This document shows positions 10,901-25,900 of a stretch of DNA of 64,000 nucleotides, in pieces (the stretch's first letter is position 1; each line of letters opens with the position of its first letter). The translations under genes and the position numbers were made by a program. This DNA is from Ypsolopha sequella. Taxonomy: Eukaryota; Arthropoda; Insecta; Lepidoptera; Ypsolophidae. Location: NCBI GenBank assembly GCA_934047225.1, contig OW204004.1:6080401-6144400 (forward strand), written 5' to 3'. A model generated the notes under the pieces. It was not told the DNA's origin. It ran no database searches and saw only the letters and a list, made by a program, of their open reading frames with translations.

Positions 10901-13900
10901 TGTGACACTCGAGTGTAATGCTAGGTCTCCACTTGCGTCTTATCGCGCTAAAATTTACTATGCGTCTCAATTTAGAATAGTACTATCGTGGAAGTTACCT
11001 ATGGGTGCGTGCGATCACATTCTTAAGTCGCTTAGATTATATTATGTTAAGGTGTGTTGATTCGAAAACCATTTCGAGATTGGGTTTAAAAAGCCGTATT
11101 TTTGAACTTGTGGTCTAAAAAACCTCATGATGATTAATATTTTTACGAAAAAGCTGCAACTTCCATTTGCCTTCGTGTGACGTCACTTGAGAAATGTCTG
11201 TTTAGAAATGTGTCCTTTGCTATCAAGATGAATTTATAATAATTTACTTCCGACTGATTTGACCACAGAGCACCCATATTGCTCTGTGGATTTGACAGAT
11301 GGATAACAGATGAGAAGACAGACAGAGACAGACCACTTTTTTTATAAGCAATCACACATCATAATGTCTAAAATTCTCAAGTGACGTCGTATTGGACAAT
11401 TCTTTAAAAAATCATAAAAAAATAATGGTTAATTAATATAACAAAATAATGAAAACGAAATACTAAAATGACTTAAATTCCTTGAAAAAAAAAAACAAAA
11501 ACAGGTGTAGTCCTAACACGTTTTATATTTTTATTTTCTAAGCATTCATCTCATCTTGTTTGCACGGTAAACAAGAATGCTTTGTAGAAATTAAATAGTC
11601 CCACTACACTAGAGGTGTTGTTTCATTTGATAGGCGTGTAGGCGCAACCTTGCACCTCTTCGCTGTCCAAGATCAAGGCATCATATAGTCAGTGGACTCA
11701 AATTGCGGTTAATTTGTTATTTTTAACCGACTTCAAAAAGGAGGCGGTTCTCAATTCGACTGTATGTTTTTTTTTTTTTTTTTTGCGTTGTTACTCCATA
11801 ACTCCGTCATTTCCCAACCGATTTGAACAATTCTTTTTTTGTTTGAAAGAGTATACTTCCAGGTAGGTCCCATTTTGGGTCTGGTCATGATCTGATGAAG
11901 GTCTTCAGAGATAGGCAGTGGAACTCCTCAGAAAATGACAGCATATCTCTCGAAATTGAGGCAATCGCTATGTACTTGGGTGCTGATTACAAGGTATTAC
12001 TTAAAAATCGACATTCTTCCACCTGACCTTCGATCCTGGCTTCATCAACATATTCACCATAGAACTCTTCAACGGATCAGAGCACATAACTCGAGATTGC
12101 GGCAATCACTGCTTTAGGGTGCTGATTCAAGGGTATTACTTGGAGATTATCAGAATACCCACCTGACCTTCGATCCTGGCTTCATCACCATAGAACTCCT
12201 CAACGGATGACAGCACATAACTTTGGATTGCGGCAACCAGTTTGTGTTAGGGTGCTCATTGCAGGGCATTGCTGAAAATTGCCAGTGCACCCACCTGACC
12301 TTCGATCTTGGCTTCATCACCGTAGAACGCTTCAACGGATGACAGCACATAACTCGAGATTGCGGTAATCATGTTTTGTTCGGGTGCTGATAGCAGGAAG
12401 CTACTCAAACATGGCTACTTATACTCACTTGAACTTCGTTTCATATTAACACAACGTTTGCAAGAACTACCCATACCTCACAATTTAACCCAGCAACACT
12501 AAAAAATGTGAAATAAAATAAACTTTTAACAAAAAAATAGCAACCGACTTCAATAGTAACAGCAGTCATTCACTAAAAAGTTAATAATAATTCTATAAAG
12601 ACCGATGGTACCGAAGCAACACTTTTGCCGACTTCTTTCTTCCTGAAACATTATGTTATCTAGAAGTCGGCGTATTTCCTACGATATAGCAACATAGAAA
12701 CCAATATAAGAACGCCGACTTCTAGATAACATAACGTTTCAGGAAGAAAGAAGTCGGCAAAAGTGTTGCTTCGGTACCATCGGTCTTTATAGAATTATTA
12801 TTAACTTTTTAGTGAATGACTGCTGTTACTATTGAAGTCGGTTGCTATTTTTTTGTTAAAAGTTTATAAAATTATAAAATTGTATTTCTTATTTGTAGAA
12901 TAGATAGAATAGAATATAATTTATTTCGCAAGAAGAGAGTACAGTACAAGTTACAAGAATTTAAGCTTAAAATCTAAGATACACATAAAGTACTAATAAC
13001 AGATGTACGCTGTTATCCTAGATAGGATTTTACGCCTGTAGAAAGGAATAACTAGACTTAATTATATTAGCAATATAATATAATAAAAAGGAAACGTTTG
13101 TTAGTTAGCTAGGGCTAATATCTGAAACTACTGAACCGCTTCCGCTGAAATTTAGCATAGCATACAGTAAAGAACGGAAAAGGACAGGATACTTTTTATC
13201 CCGAAAAAATTCTTCCGAGGGATCTGAAAGCTTGTAACACGTGGGCGAAGCCGTGGCCAAAAGCTAATCTTCATTAAAAACGTGTTTATAAATTTACATC
13301 AATATAAATCACGAAAATAATTTCTGTCCAAAAGTCTCCAGTTTATCAATTAATCAGAATCTCGACAGGCTAAATTTAAATTTAACAAGCTAGAATTTAA
13401 TAAATAATTCAAACGAAATAAGCAAGCCGTAAAGTATTATAGATAACAGCCGTAATTTTTGGATTTGCATCCAAAACAGACCTGACCTCGATATGCTTCA
13501 CGAATTTTGAAATGCCAATCAGCATACTACTGTGAACTGAACCTAAACGAGACCTAGAACCATAAATAGATCATAACCTTTAGTATTTAGGATTCAAATT
13601 AGGTTGGCAAAGCTGTAAAAAGAAGTTTGTAAAAGAAATACTTTCGTCATTGTTATTCAACCCGGTGCTGCAACGTTACATAAAGTTGCAAGATGTCAAA
13701 TTGAGATCAAGAGCATGGTGCTAATTGCTACTAGTTTTGCAAGTCACGAATATACGCGGTAGTTGATTGCCAATGGACAATGGAATGTGGATGTTGTTAC
13801 AATGTGATATACGATGTTTTATTAAATAATTTTTGAAAGATGATTCAGACTTCAGTTTGGATTTAGGCATAAGCAGGCCTAAAAATGGATTTATGAACAC

Positions 13901-16900
13901 GCAGGAAACGGATGGCTAAATTTATTACACGCGGTAGGTAATTGCCAATGGACAATGGGATGGTTTCTTACAATAGATGATGTTTGATTAAATTATTTTT
14001 GAAAGATGATTCAGACTTCAGTTTAGGTTTAGGTATAAGCAGGCCTAAAAATAGTTTACGAACACGCAGGAAACGGACGGCTAAATGTAACACACGCGGT
14101 AGTTAATTGCCAATGGACAAAATAATGTGGATTTTGTAAAAAAGTGATACCTATATGATGTTTGATTCATTTTTTGAAAGATGATTCAGACTTTAGTTTA
14201 TGTTTATGTATAAGCAGGCCTAAAAATGAATTCACGAACACGCAGAAAACGGACGACTAAATGAGCTAGGTTTAAACTAGGGGCCGTCTATATATAACGT
14301 CATTTGAAATTAGGGGGGTCTGGTCAGCGGATGACGGTGATATCATGAGCAAAGATGGCAATAATGTAGGTCCTGCAAAAAAAAAAACTATTATTTAAAC
14401 AACAATATTGATTTTGTAATACAGATGACGAAGATTTCATCAGTTTTGTGAGAGGGTGGGGTCATTAGATTATGACGATAGGATGATTGTGGGGGGGGGG
14501 GGGGGTCGAAAATCGGCAAAAATGGATGACGTAAGATATGCACAGCCCCCTAGGTTAAAAAAGTTGTTATGATTAAGTTGTCTAATTTCATAAGGCACAA
14601 TTACGTTCCTATATCTATTGTTATATATTGACGAGATAATAATATATCAAACATGAACAAGCCCTTAAATTCCCGTTGTTGTCGCAGCCGAATAAAAAGA
14701 TTAAATTTGAAATAGCTATCAATAACACACACATTGTTTATGACAACCAAGACGCGTAGTAACAAAGTACTGGGCCCTTGTTATCTAACTTTAAAGCTAT
14801 CTATTGAATTTGATATTTGAAGTATCGTACAAATGTCAAATTCATAGCTATCGCGATACATTTAAAGTTAGATAATAAGGCGCCTTGGTTTTACTGTAAT
14901 TTACTTGGCTAAATTCTAATTTGCTGATGGCTATATTTTGTCAATTGTTTTAACAAATACGAGTGTTTCTTTTCTGTGTATTTCATGAAATACACGGAAA
15001 ATTTTAATCAGTTTCTGGTATATGCATATATAATCTAGGGTTTTGAAATTGGAAAACATGGTTGGATAAATTTTCCTCGATAGAAATAAATGATTAAAAT
15101 GAGGTCTTCAAACACATTTTTCTCCTCGTTTGACGAATAGGAACCATATACAGAACTCAAACATATTTTATTAAGTGTGTCTCAACAATATCTAGAGATT
15201 TGATATTTGAAATTTTGCTAGCTATTTTAGTTTTTTTATAAAAATTATAAAACTATAATTTTTCGCTTTCGCCCTGAATCCGCCCCTCTCGCACTGAGCG
15301 TGTTTTCGCTTGGAGTGACAGTGACAAAAATAAAATTCGCATAGCCTCTTAACAAAGTTTAATTACTTATTGTCTTCAAACTATTTTACTCTGGGTTCGT
15401 TCCAATACTTTGTTCCCATCAGATTACGCGACCTCATTGTTAAATTAATCGTAATACCTCCCGCGTTTTAATAGCTGACCTAATTTAGTTGGTTCAGTCG
15501 TATCTCTAGCTGAAACACGTATTGGTGTTGCCACTTGCTTCTAGTTTCTGTGCACGGAACATTTCTGAAACCGATAACTCACGTTCCGTTAAAATGGAAA
15601 CTATTATCCTCTTAATTATCATTATCGCAGTCCAGATCGTGGCTCGTATCTAAATAAAATAGAGGTGCTCTCTTTCTGTGTATTTCGAAATTGTAATCAT
15701 TTTCTTGAATATGTATTTTGGCTACATAATTGGCATTGATTAAATTATGTTAAGGTGTGTTCATTCGAAAACCATTTCGAGATTTAGGTTTGATAAGCCG
15801 TATTTTCGAAGGTTTGGTCTAAAAAACCTCACGATGATGAATATTTTTACGAAAAGGCTGCAACTTCCATTTACCCTCGTGTGACGTCACTTGAGTAATG
15901 GCTGTTTAGAAATGTGTCCTTGCTATCAAGATTAATTTATAATAATTTGCTTGAGACTAATTTGACAGCTAGATGACAGATGAGTAGACAGACAGAGACA
16001 GACCACATATTTTAATAAGCAATCACACATCACAATCAGTATAATGTCTAAAATTCTCAAATGACAAGGTCATCGGACAATTCTTTAAACTATGTCCTAA
16101 AATGGCGTATATTCTCTGAAAAATAAAAAATCTTTTAAAAATTAAGCTATGGGAATTCATTCCAATATTTGTTTGTGTGCGAAACACACCTCTAAGCAAT
16201 GAATGTGATAATAATAATTACTTTCGCCGCTTACACGAACTTTTAAGTGACCCGACATATTATTTTCCAATTTGTAAATACATCAGATCTACAATTTCTT
16301 CCCTTTAAAATTCAATGTAAATTTACAGTTTTGTGAACTTAAAATTATGACTAGCTCATAAGGACTGACTGTCCAGAGCCGTTCAAAAGTGAAAAAAATA
16401 TATATTATATTAGGTCTTTACATATGAAATTACCGTTTACTGTAGAGAATTTGAAGAAAACTCAATTTTCAGTACTAACATTTTTGCATTTTTTTTAGAA
16501 ATGACAAATCCAAATTATGTAATTTCTTATGTGTATGAATGAGACAACATTAAAGTAACAGCAACATTAATTATTTTTTGAAAAGTGACAGTTGTAAAAA
16601 ATTATAACGAATCTTATGGAAGTGGATGGTATTTAGAACGAACTGTTTTTTAAGATTTAATTTTTATAATTAAACAGAAAATAAAAACAAAATTTAATAC
16701 GTAGATGTAAAACTTTGAAATCAACTTTCAAACAAAAAACAAATAATTGAAATAGCTATTGAATTACAGGAATTATGAACTCATGAATATGTAATAAATT
16801 GCAGCAATTTCATATGCAAAGACCTATTATAGTGTACACAAGGAAAGGTTGCAGGTTAGCCAACTTCCTGTAAATAAATAAAAATAAAAAATAAACACGA

Positions 16901-19900
16901 GGGCGAGAACATTGATTTTACGAACAGTTTTAATGCATATAAAATAAGTCTATCGGGCACTTCCATTGAAAAATAAATTAGCACTCTTGTATAAATTAAT
17001 TACCTTCTTTCATTTAGAAAAACACTTGATTGTACTCCTATAAATAAATAGATCAAAAATTCTATTAAGTAAACTAGGACAGAAATAAATTTCTATGTTT
17101 GAACACTTGGCGATTTATCCATCGCAAGAAATTAACATTATATCATTGCAGTATAGAAACGCAGAAAGAGAAGTATCCCGGTTCAGAGCTCCTCACATCC
17201 AGATTTACTTTTCTTTCTGCGTTTCTATACTGCAACGATATAATGTTGATTCTATTAAGGCGATATGTAAAAGTTTTAGCGTCCCTGTTACTCCATATGC
17301 GAAAAAACCCTCAGTGCGAGAGGGACGGATTCGTGGAGAAGTAGCAAAAAGGCGGTTTTTTATTGATATAAAATGTACTAAAGTTGCTATCAAAATTTCA
17401 TTTAACCAGGTCCTAGATATCGTTAAAACCCATCTAATAAAATATAATAGCAGTCCATATGTCATTCTAAATTGTCAAACCAGGAGAATTGGTGCCGAAA
17501 AAGACCTCACTTCAATAAATATTTCTATCGAGCCGAATTTCTCCAATCGCGTTTCTGTTTTTACAGATCCCTAGAAAAAGAATCCAAAAATAATATAATT
17601 TTTTTTCAAATTTACTGAAGTAGATATGCACGTTCTTAAAGAGTCGATTTTTTTTTCGTAGCGCCTTAATTGGTTTCCCTACATATGGAACGTTCACAAC
17701 ACTATCACATAACTGACAATTAACAGTTTCTTCCAATCGAAATTCCCACATTATTGAACAGAAAACTATTCTTTGTGAAATCTAACAACAGGAAACTGGT
17801 ACAAATGTGTCTACCGTGTTACGTGAAGTTCTGAGACGAGATTACATGTGTAGCTGCAATTAAAATAGTTTTTGTTGAGATTCTCTAACAAATTAGTGGG
17901 ATGAATTTTTGTCTGGGGAAAATGTGTAATCATGTTGTCATTGTTATGGATATAAGCTTCCAGATTCTTCTGGATAGCCAGTTAAATTTAAGGCGATATG
18001 CAAAAAAATACGGATGTTTCTTTTCTGTGTATTTCATGAAATACACGGAAAATTTTAATAAATATCTGGTATATGCATTTAGCTATATAATCTAGGGTTT
18101 TGAAATTGGAAAACATGTTTGGATAAATTTTCTTCGATAGAAATAATTGTTGAAATGAGGTCTTCAAACACACTTTTTCTCCTCGTTTGACGAATAAGAA
18201 CCATATAGAGAACTCAAACATATTTCATTAGGTGTGTTTCAACAATATCTAGAGATTTTGCTAGCTATTTTAGTTTTTTTTTAATAAAAATATAAAACCA
18301 ACTTTTTTCCCTTTTGGCCTGAATCCGCTCCTCACGCACTGCGCGATTTTTCGCTTGGAGTGACAGTGACAAAAATAAAATTCGCATAGCCTCTTAAGTA
18401 CTGTTGTCAACGATATTTCAAGCCCTGTTATGGTCAATTCTGTGAGGTGAATGGCCTGGCTAGGCTGTAAGGTCTTTTAGGCTCAATATTTTTCGGTTTG
18501 TCCTTTAAATTATATTTGTGGGTCAAATACTTAAACCTATGAAATAGAAATGAAATAATAGGGTGATTTTTTTTTGCACTAAAGGCCGATACACACTGGA
18601 TGTGTACCCGTGACGTTGTACGTAACAGCACTAGTTGTATGAAACTGGACTGACGCATTGTGCATGCAATATAAACTTGAGCTGCCAAGCGCAACGCGTG
18701 GTGTGTATCGGCCTTTATACAAGGGAGACACCGAAATTATCTTTACACCTGACATCTCGCAGATTCAAGTCGCGATGATATCTTTTTCATGTTTTTCATT
18801 TTCCTATACGAAAAAAAAAAACATCAAAGTAATCTCAGTATGTATAATGTTTTCCACATGATCAGCTTCAACCCAACCAGTTATATCTCCCACAGCAATT
18901 AGAGCAATGATCCGTGAATTATAACCTCTATTGCCACTCAATAAGACATTAGCCAAGTATAAAACCACCGTGGACGTGTAAGTAGCACTATGGCCGCGCC
19001 ACTCGCGTGCTGTTGCGTCACAAGTCATCGAACCTCCACGCTGGATCTTTGTGGAGGGGAGTTGTGTTGGAGGTCGGTTGTCGACTAATGCTTGTTATTT
19101 TTATACCGTAGGTGGTAGGGCTAATGCCGAGCTTGTCAGTGGAGGTATCACCATCTTACTCGCAAACTAGGGTTGCCAACCGTACTTTAAAATAAAGTAT
19201 CTTACGTTATTTTGGGTCTCTGTACTTTATACTTTTGAACACCAATAAAGTACGTGAAAATACTCGTATTTCAATCTTTACGTAAAATTAGACGTAGACT
19301 GAAAATACCAGCCAGTGAAAACACAGCCGTAAAGAAATCCGAGGGAAAATGTATGACTTGAAAAGAGCACAAAAATACAGTTTCACAAAAGGATTTCAAG
19401 CCTGGCCTTCCTAGTTCCTACCGTCGGCTGCAACGATATTTTTTCAAAAAAATGTTGAACACCCTTGAATAAAGGATACTTTTTTTTTAAAGGACCGTAC
19501 TTTTTATTTACCTTCCCTGAAATCAGATATACTTTATTTCTTCTAAAAAAAGTTGGCAACCCTTTCGCAAACCTTCCCGAAGTTATTCGGGAGAGAGTAA
19601 GAGGACAAGCTCTCAAAAAGTTTGTTGTATAACTATTGAGTGAATTTTGAATTTAAGCGTTCTGTTTAGATAGAAAAAGGCGGGTTTTTCACAATCCGGC
19701 TGATAAATCGCTCTCAAGGCGCTCTTATCCCAGAAGACTCTCTGTCTTTTCCTTTACGTATAAGGAGTAAAGAAAATAACCACACTTTTGTACTTTTTCG
19801 TTGTTTTTATCGGTTTTTAAATTGTTTAAAAATAAGGGATATGTTTATTAAAACCCACTTACGTGGTCGACCTAGAAAATTTAAAGAGCAATGTTACAGA

Positions 19901-22900
19901 TATGTTTCGTTAATAAAAGAGTGGAATTATGGAAATGGCATGATTTGAAAGGTCTTATTACATGCTGTGTTCGTGAATTATTTCTATCGAGCAAAGTTTA
20001 TCTGATCGTGTAACATATGCGTGGAAGACCTAAATAAAGGTTCGAACTATATTGCGTATTTTTTTTTTGGAAGTTTTAGACGATATTTGAAAGTTCTATT
20101 TGACTTTGAAATTACTGATTTTGGGATAAGAGCGCCTTAAATAAAATTACGTTTTTTTTTTTGTAAACCTCTTGCGAATACTGTGTCTTAGTGACCTACA
20201 AACCTTCATATTAACCGGGCGTACAAACAAATGTCCCAAAAAGTTAAAATCTAAAGTTACTCAACCTCTAAAGGCCGAGGAAAGTAGACTACGCAGGTTT
20301 TGTTTATAAACAAACCAGATACATTCGAAGATATTTCAACTTTTATTTTTATTGTCTTAAAAGTGGTTTTTGTTTGATGCTTAAAAGTAGCTTCTTTGTG
20401 ACCACGTGCGTGTGGGCTTATAGATTCCCAGTGGGTCTTGTGGTCTTGTGTGAAAGTCGGTTTTTCTTTGACAACTCGGAGGCTTTTGATGACCTGCCGC
20501 GGCTTTGATGAGGAAATTGTTGAGGAATTGAGAAATTAAAGGTTAATGGTTGCGAAGGTTGTGTTGCTGGTTTTCCATATTGTAACGAGTTTTTACGTTT
20601 CCGTCCATTTTGTCTTTTCCATTTGCCTTATTTTTCCGCCTTTGCCTGTATGCAAAGTTCTATTGGTTCATGCTTTTAGTTCTTTCTTTTTTTCTAAAAT
20701 TATTTTTGCACGTATTTATGTACGAGTACATACCTACAATGAATGGGTGAACATAATCCTAAAAACATTTTCTCCCAGTCACACTGACAGGAGGTACAAT
20801 AAAAGATACAGCCGTGCAGAGAAAATATAAAATTTTAGAGAACATTAAAACGGGCAAAGTTTGAATTCGTTCAAATACCTACCAGCAAACATAATGAATG
20901 AAGTCTGTGAATAATTTCACCCACGAATGTCTATAGATGCCAATTTGATAATAAAGTACTAAATAAAATTATGCCGCAGATAGACACATTGGTGTCGATT
21001 CGGTGTAACACGGCTTAAGTTATTTGACAGGACTAAACTTAATTTAAGCATTCTGTCTTTTTTTTCTCTGTTGAAAAGACAAAGACGGGACGCTCAAAAT
21101 AAGATTAGGCCTGTGAATTAAGTTAAGTTGTTTTGTACCGAATCGACACCAATGACCTCTATTCACTCCCTGCAAATCTTAAATTTAGAGTTGTCAAAAC
21201 CTAAAATCTTGCAAGAATATAACCTGTCGCGATATATATTTTTAAGTTTTGACAGGTTCAAATGTACATATAAAGTGATAATACATATGCGATACGCGAA
21301 TATAGGAATCAGGCTGCAGTGTATTTTTTATAAAAGCCAAAATAATACTAAGATATTTGAGCTAAAAACTGTATGTAGAACGTTTTTCAGGAAAAATTCG
21401 CTGTTCAGAAACGTAGCGTACAAAGTTTCTTGATAAGTGCCTTTTTATAGATTGAAAGAAAACTTGACTTCTTTCTACATTCACTTAGCGTTGTCGGACA
21501 AAACATCACTCGTATCTGAAGACCTTATCAGTTATATGCCATTTTGTCTGACGCAATCCCGTAGAAAACACTGAATACGACAAAAACAACCTGCGACTGG
21601 AAGTCCGCCAAATAACTTGCAAAAACAAACATTACTTTTAAAATGTTCCTCGATGTTTCAAATAAAATCATACGTTTTTCATGCCTTCCTTGTCTTTTTC
21701 ATTCGTGTTTTTCATCGTAGTCCAATATTCCGTTGCGTCAATTCCTTGCTGGTTGGTGCTGAAGTGGGGTCCCTACTTGCACTCGTTGTCTTTGCGTCAA
21801 CCTTTGATGCGTCAACATCACTTCTGAGTCAGCGGGTCTACCGCGTAATTCTGATTTGTATCAACTTCAAGCAAATGCATGCGAAATTCAACGCGTGCAA
21901 AAGAAACGGCATGTTAGGCGGGCGTCGTCGCACGCACGACAAATTTCAATCTCAAGTTGATGTTGATGAAAATCAGAATTACGCGGTATACCCGCTGTTC
22001 AGCTACTTCCAGGTTGCTAAGGAGAGATTATGTACAGGTGGTAGGTTTTCTTCTTCTTCTAGTGACATCTCCTATCGGGGGTCGGCTATCATAATGGCCA
22101 GTTGCGCCCGTGATGTTGTGGCTCGGAAGACTTCGGTGGTACTCTATATATTTATTTATTTATTTTATTTGGCGTACACAACAGGTTACAATCAGAAATA
22201 TGACAATAAATAATTACAAAGGTTAGGAGCTAGACTGTCACCCAAAAGCGCGCACGCACAGTATGCTAACTATTATTAAAAAGAAAATAACTAAATTTAA
22301 AGGAAAATACTAATATTATTACTTAAATACTTAAAAACAGTAACTTAAAACAGTAAAATACTTAAAAACTATTTTATGAAACAATCTGCTTGATTTGCCT
22401 TTTATAGGCAACTGCATTCGCATTAAATATATCAAGTTCTTTATGCCTAGCCGACAGCTCATTATACTGTCGACACATTCTATTGAACCATTTGACGAGA
22501 TTTTGGAGTTAGGTCTTCTACGGTCGGAGGAATGAGCTGCAGCAGGTTGTAATTTTCGCTACGCATGATTGATAAGGGATAAAGGAGTTGGCAATAGAGT
22601 ATTTATTGAAACCCTTCTTGTATTTAGTTTAAATTAAAAATATGGCGCTTGCTCAACAAAACCAAGTACTACAAAATAACTCGAGCCAATGTAAAAGTAG
22701 TATAAATCCTCCTTTTACCATATTGCAAAAAATTTGATACCGGTTTCTGTAAATCAGATTAATTTTATTCATTTAACACTGTGCTTTTCGCAATCCTGAA
22801 AATTAATGAAGAATTGACTCGTTCTGTAGGTTATAGCAAATTGTAACAGTAAAATATTCGTCGTAGGGGCGACCTACCCAAAGTTATTTTAGTTCCTATT

Positions 22901-25900
22901 ACGCACTCATAAGGGTTAAAATTGTTAAAAAATATAATACTTATAACAAAAAAAATATGAAAAAAAATAGTAACCGACTTCAAATTTAACTGCAGTCATT
23001 CGCAAAAAAGTTTAAAATAATTATATGTGTACTGATAAATGGTACTGAAACATTAACACATTTTGTTGTTAAAAACGGTAACACATTTTCCGACTTCTTA
23101 CTGAAACATATGTTCTCTAGAAGTCGGCGCCCTTATATTCGTTTTTATATCGTAGGAATTATTGAAGAAAGAAGCCGGCAAAAGTGTTATTTCGGTACCA
23201 TCGGTCAGTATATAAATATTTTAAACTTTTTTGTGAATGGCTGCTGTTACATTTGAAGTCGGTTACTATTTTTTCGGTTACTAGTTTCAGTCGGTTACTA
23301 AAATGTGAAATATGGGTTTTTCATGTAAACGCGTTGTCGATATAAAACGAAGGTCAAGTAAGTATATTTTCAACTGATTGCCGCAATCTCATGTTGTGTG
23401 CTGTCACTTATTGAAGAGTTCTATGGTGATGAAGCCAGGGTCGAACGTCAGGTGGGTATTCTGATTATTTCCAAGTAATACCCTGCAATCAGCACCCTAA
23501 CATAGTCATTGCCGCAATTTCGAGTTATGTGCTCTCATCCGTTGAGGAGTTCTATGGTAATGAGGCCAGGATCGAAAGTCAGGTGAAGGAATGACAATTT
23601 CCAAATAATACTCTGCAATCAGCAGCTTGGCACAAAGCGATTGCGTCAATCTCGAGTCGTATGCTGTCATTTTCCACTGCCTGTCTCTGAAAACCTTCAT
23701 CAGATCGTGGCCAATCTTAAAACCTGGAAGCACACTTTTCTAAACAAAAAATAATCATTCGAATCGGTTCAGAAATGACGGACTTATGGAGTTACTACTT
23801 ATTACCCAAAAAATAAATAAAAAATACAATCGAATTTAGATCCTCCTCCTTATTTGAAGTCGGTTAATAACAAATACGAGTCGCAAAAATTCGCAACTGA
23901 CAAGACCGGGTCATTGCTACCAGACAAACTTGCTGGAGGTGACCGCTATATGTCATACATACGTAATTTATTTGATTATAGACGAAAAAGACCAGTGCCT
24001 TTTTTTATACAAAACTAGCTTTTGCCCGCGGCTTCGCCCGCGTTGGTTAAGTTTTTTTACAGTCGTATCGAATCCCATCCCATCCCATCCCACTAATGCC
24101 ACTATCCCATCCCATTTAGGAAAAATAAAAAAATTACATATTATATTTAATTACCTATACATATAGAGTTTAATAGATAGTAAGTGTCAAGTTAAGTTGG
24201 TCTTTTATAACTGCAAGTGGAATTATTCACCATGTTTTTATGGTACGGAACCCTTTGAGCGCGAGTCCGACTAGCACTTGGCCGGTTTTTATTTAAATAC
24301 TAAATTGTATTATTTTCCAAATTTTCAGCTGCGGATGTGTTGTCGTCGCAGAAGCCACTGGTCCGATGTCGACCGTTGCACGCCGCCACCGCTGAGTCTA
24401 GAAACAAGGCGAAGAAATGTGCAGAGTTCTTGCAGCCTTACAGGTAATATTGGTAAAGTATCTAATTACAAAACAAAACAGGAGAGGGGTTATTGGCAAC
24501 ACCGCCATTAAATGTACAATTTATGAATTGTAACTGGCAACTCTATATCTCGTATAAAAAATAAAATAGCTAGCAAAATTTCCTGTTACAAAATTAAAAA
24601 TATCGTTGAGGCACACCCCCGACACTTCATAGTCCTCGCTCAAGTTATTTACCTACACTCTCACGCGCGCATCTGGCTTGTCCGCACACGCTTGTGTGTG
24701 TGCGTGAGCTAGTCTAGGGCTGGCAGCAAACGTGTGAGCTTCGTCGATCGAGAGGGACAACATTTATAGTCAGCAACTTATATTATTCTCTTCCTAAATT
24801 TTGTAACGGTGGCACGCGTGAATTTATATGAGTACAATTTAAACATCGTCACGTCACGACACAAATCCTTTCAGGGGAGTCAAAGATGTTTTTTACGTAC
24901 ATAAAAGAAAATGGCTTAGTTCATCGGAAGGAAGGAAATTTGAAAAATCTCCGTTCTTTATTGGTTGCTCCGTTTTCTAGGCATTCATATATACTTACCA
25001 CAATAACGAACCATATTGATTAAAAATCAGTATCGTAATAAAACAAAACAAGATTTATACTTGCGATTGTCGGCACTTGATGAAACCTTTTGAATTTTGA
25101 ATTTTATGAAACAAATAGTACAAGTGTTTGTGTTCAAAATCAAGAAAACAAAACAAAATACGCGCGCAGCGAACGAGTGCTACTCGAGCTCTGCCTGCCT
25201 CCAGATTTGCCACTAACTTGCGGGGGACGTTAAATTCGCGCGGGGAGGTGAGTGTCGCTTCTTTACGTAGTAATACTTTATATTCTCTGGTTGAGGTCTG
25301 TATGTCACTCCTATTTGTCAAACTTTGAAAAACTGTGTCGATGAAGACCACATTTCAATTATTATTATATGGAAGTTTTTCAATCCCGCTTCTGTATTAC
25401 GGAAATCTAGAAAAATGTTTTATTAATTTATCAATCTAGTACCTTCATATTGAAAGTAGTCAAAACCACTCCCAAAAAGTGCCAATATTCTAAAAATCCT
25501 GAAATTTGAGTAATATCTTAACAAAAACCCCTAAAATACGTAAATTTAACGGTTTTTTAACAAAAGTGTAGCCGAATGTGCTTTTCTTGTTTTAGATAAA
25601 ACCAAAAGAATTAGAGCCAAACATCGAAAATGTAATCTAGATTAATAATAACCAAAAATAATGTTTGAAAACGTGCACAGTCTTTCCAAAAGGTGGTTAC
25701 TCTTGAAACAAGTTTTCAATTTATCGCCGGCTACGAAATCAGCAAGACTGTATTGTCCTCGCAAGTCTCATGGGGCGTGCACCTTATAGCGAAATGAAAC
25801 AGCATGACATTTGGCCACGCCCACACCTGAGTTGGTCGCGTCATGATATCTGTTCATAAAAGCGGACTTATTTCACTAAAATTGATACTTTTGGCTTTTT

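Noticed and set aside
17095..17574. 159-residue ORF as a gene
   Set aside because: It runs across a fold-back MITE into a TTAA element and recurs, broken, in the relatives; no similarity.
21617..22213. 198-residue ORF as a gene
   Set aside because: Spans a MITE (21831-21998) and a LINE tail; not ATG-started in good context and no family match.
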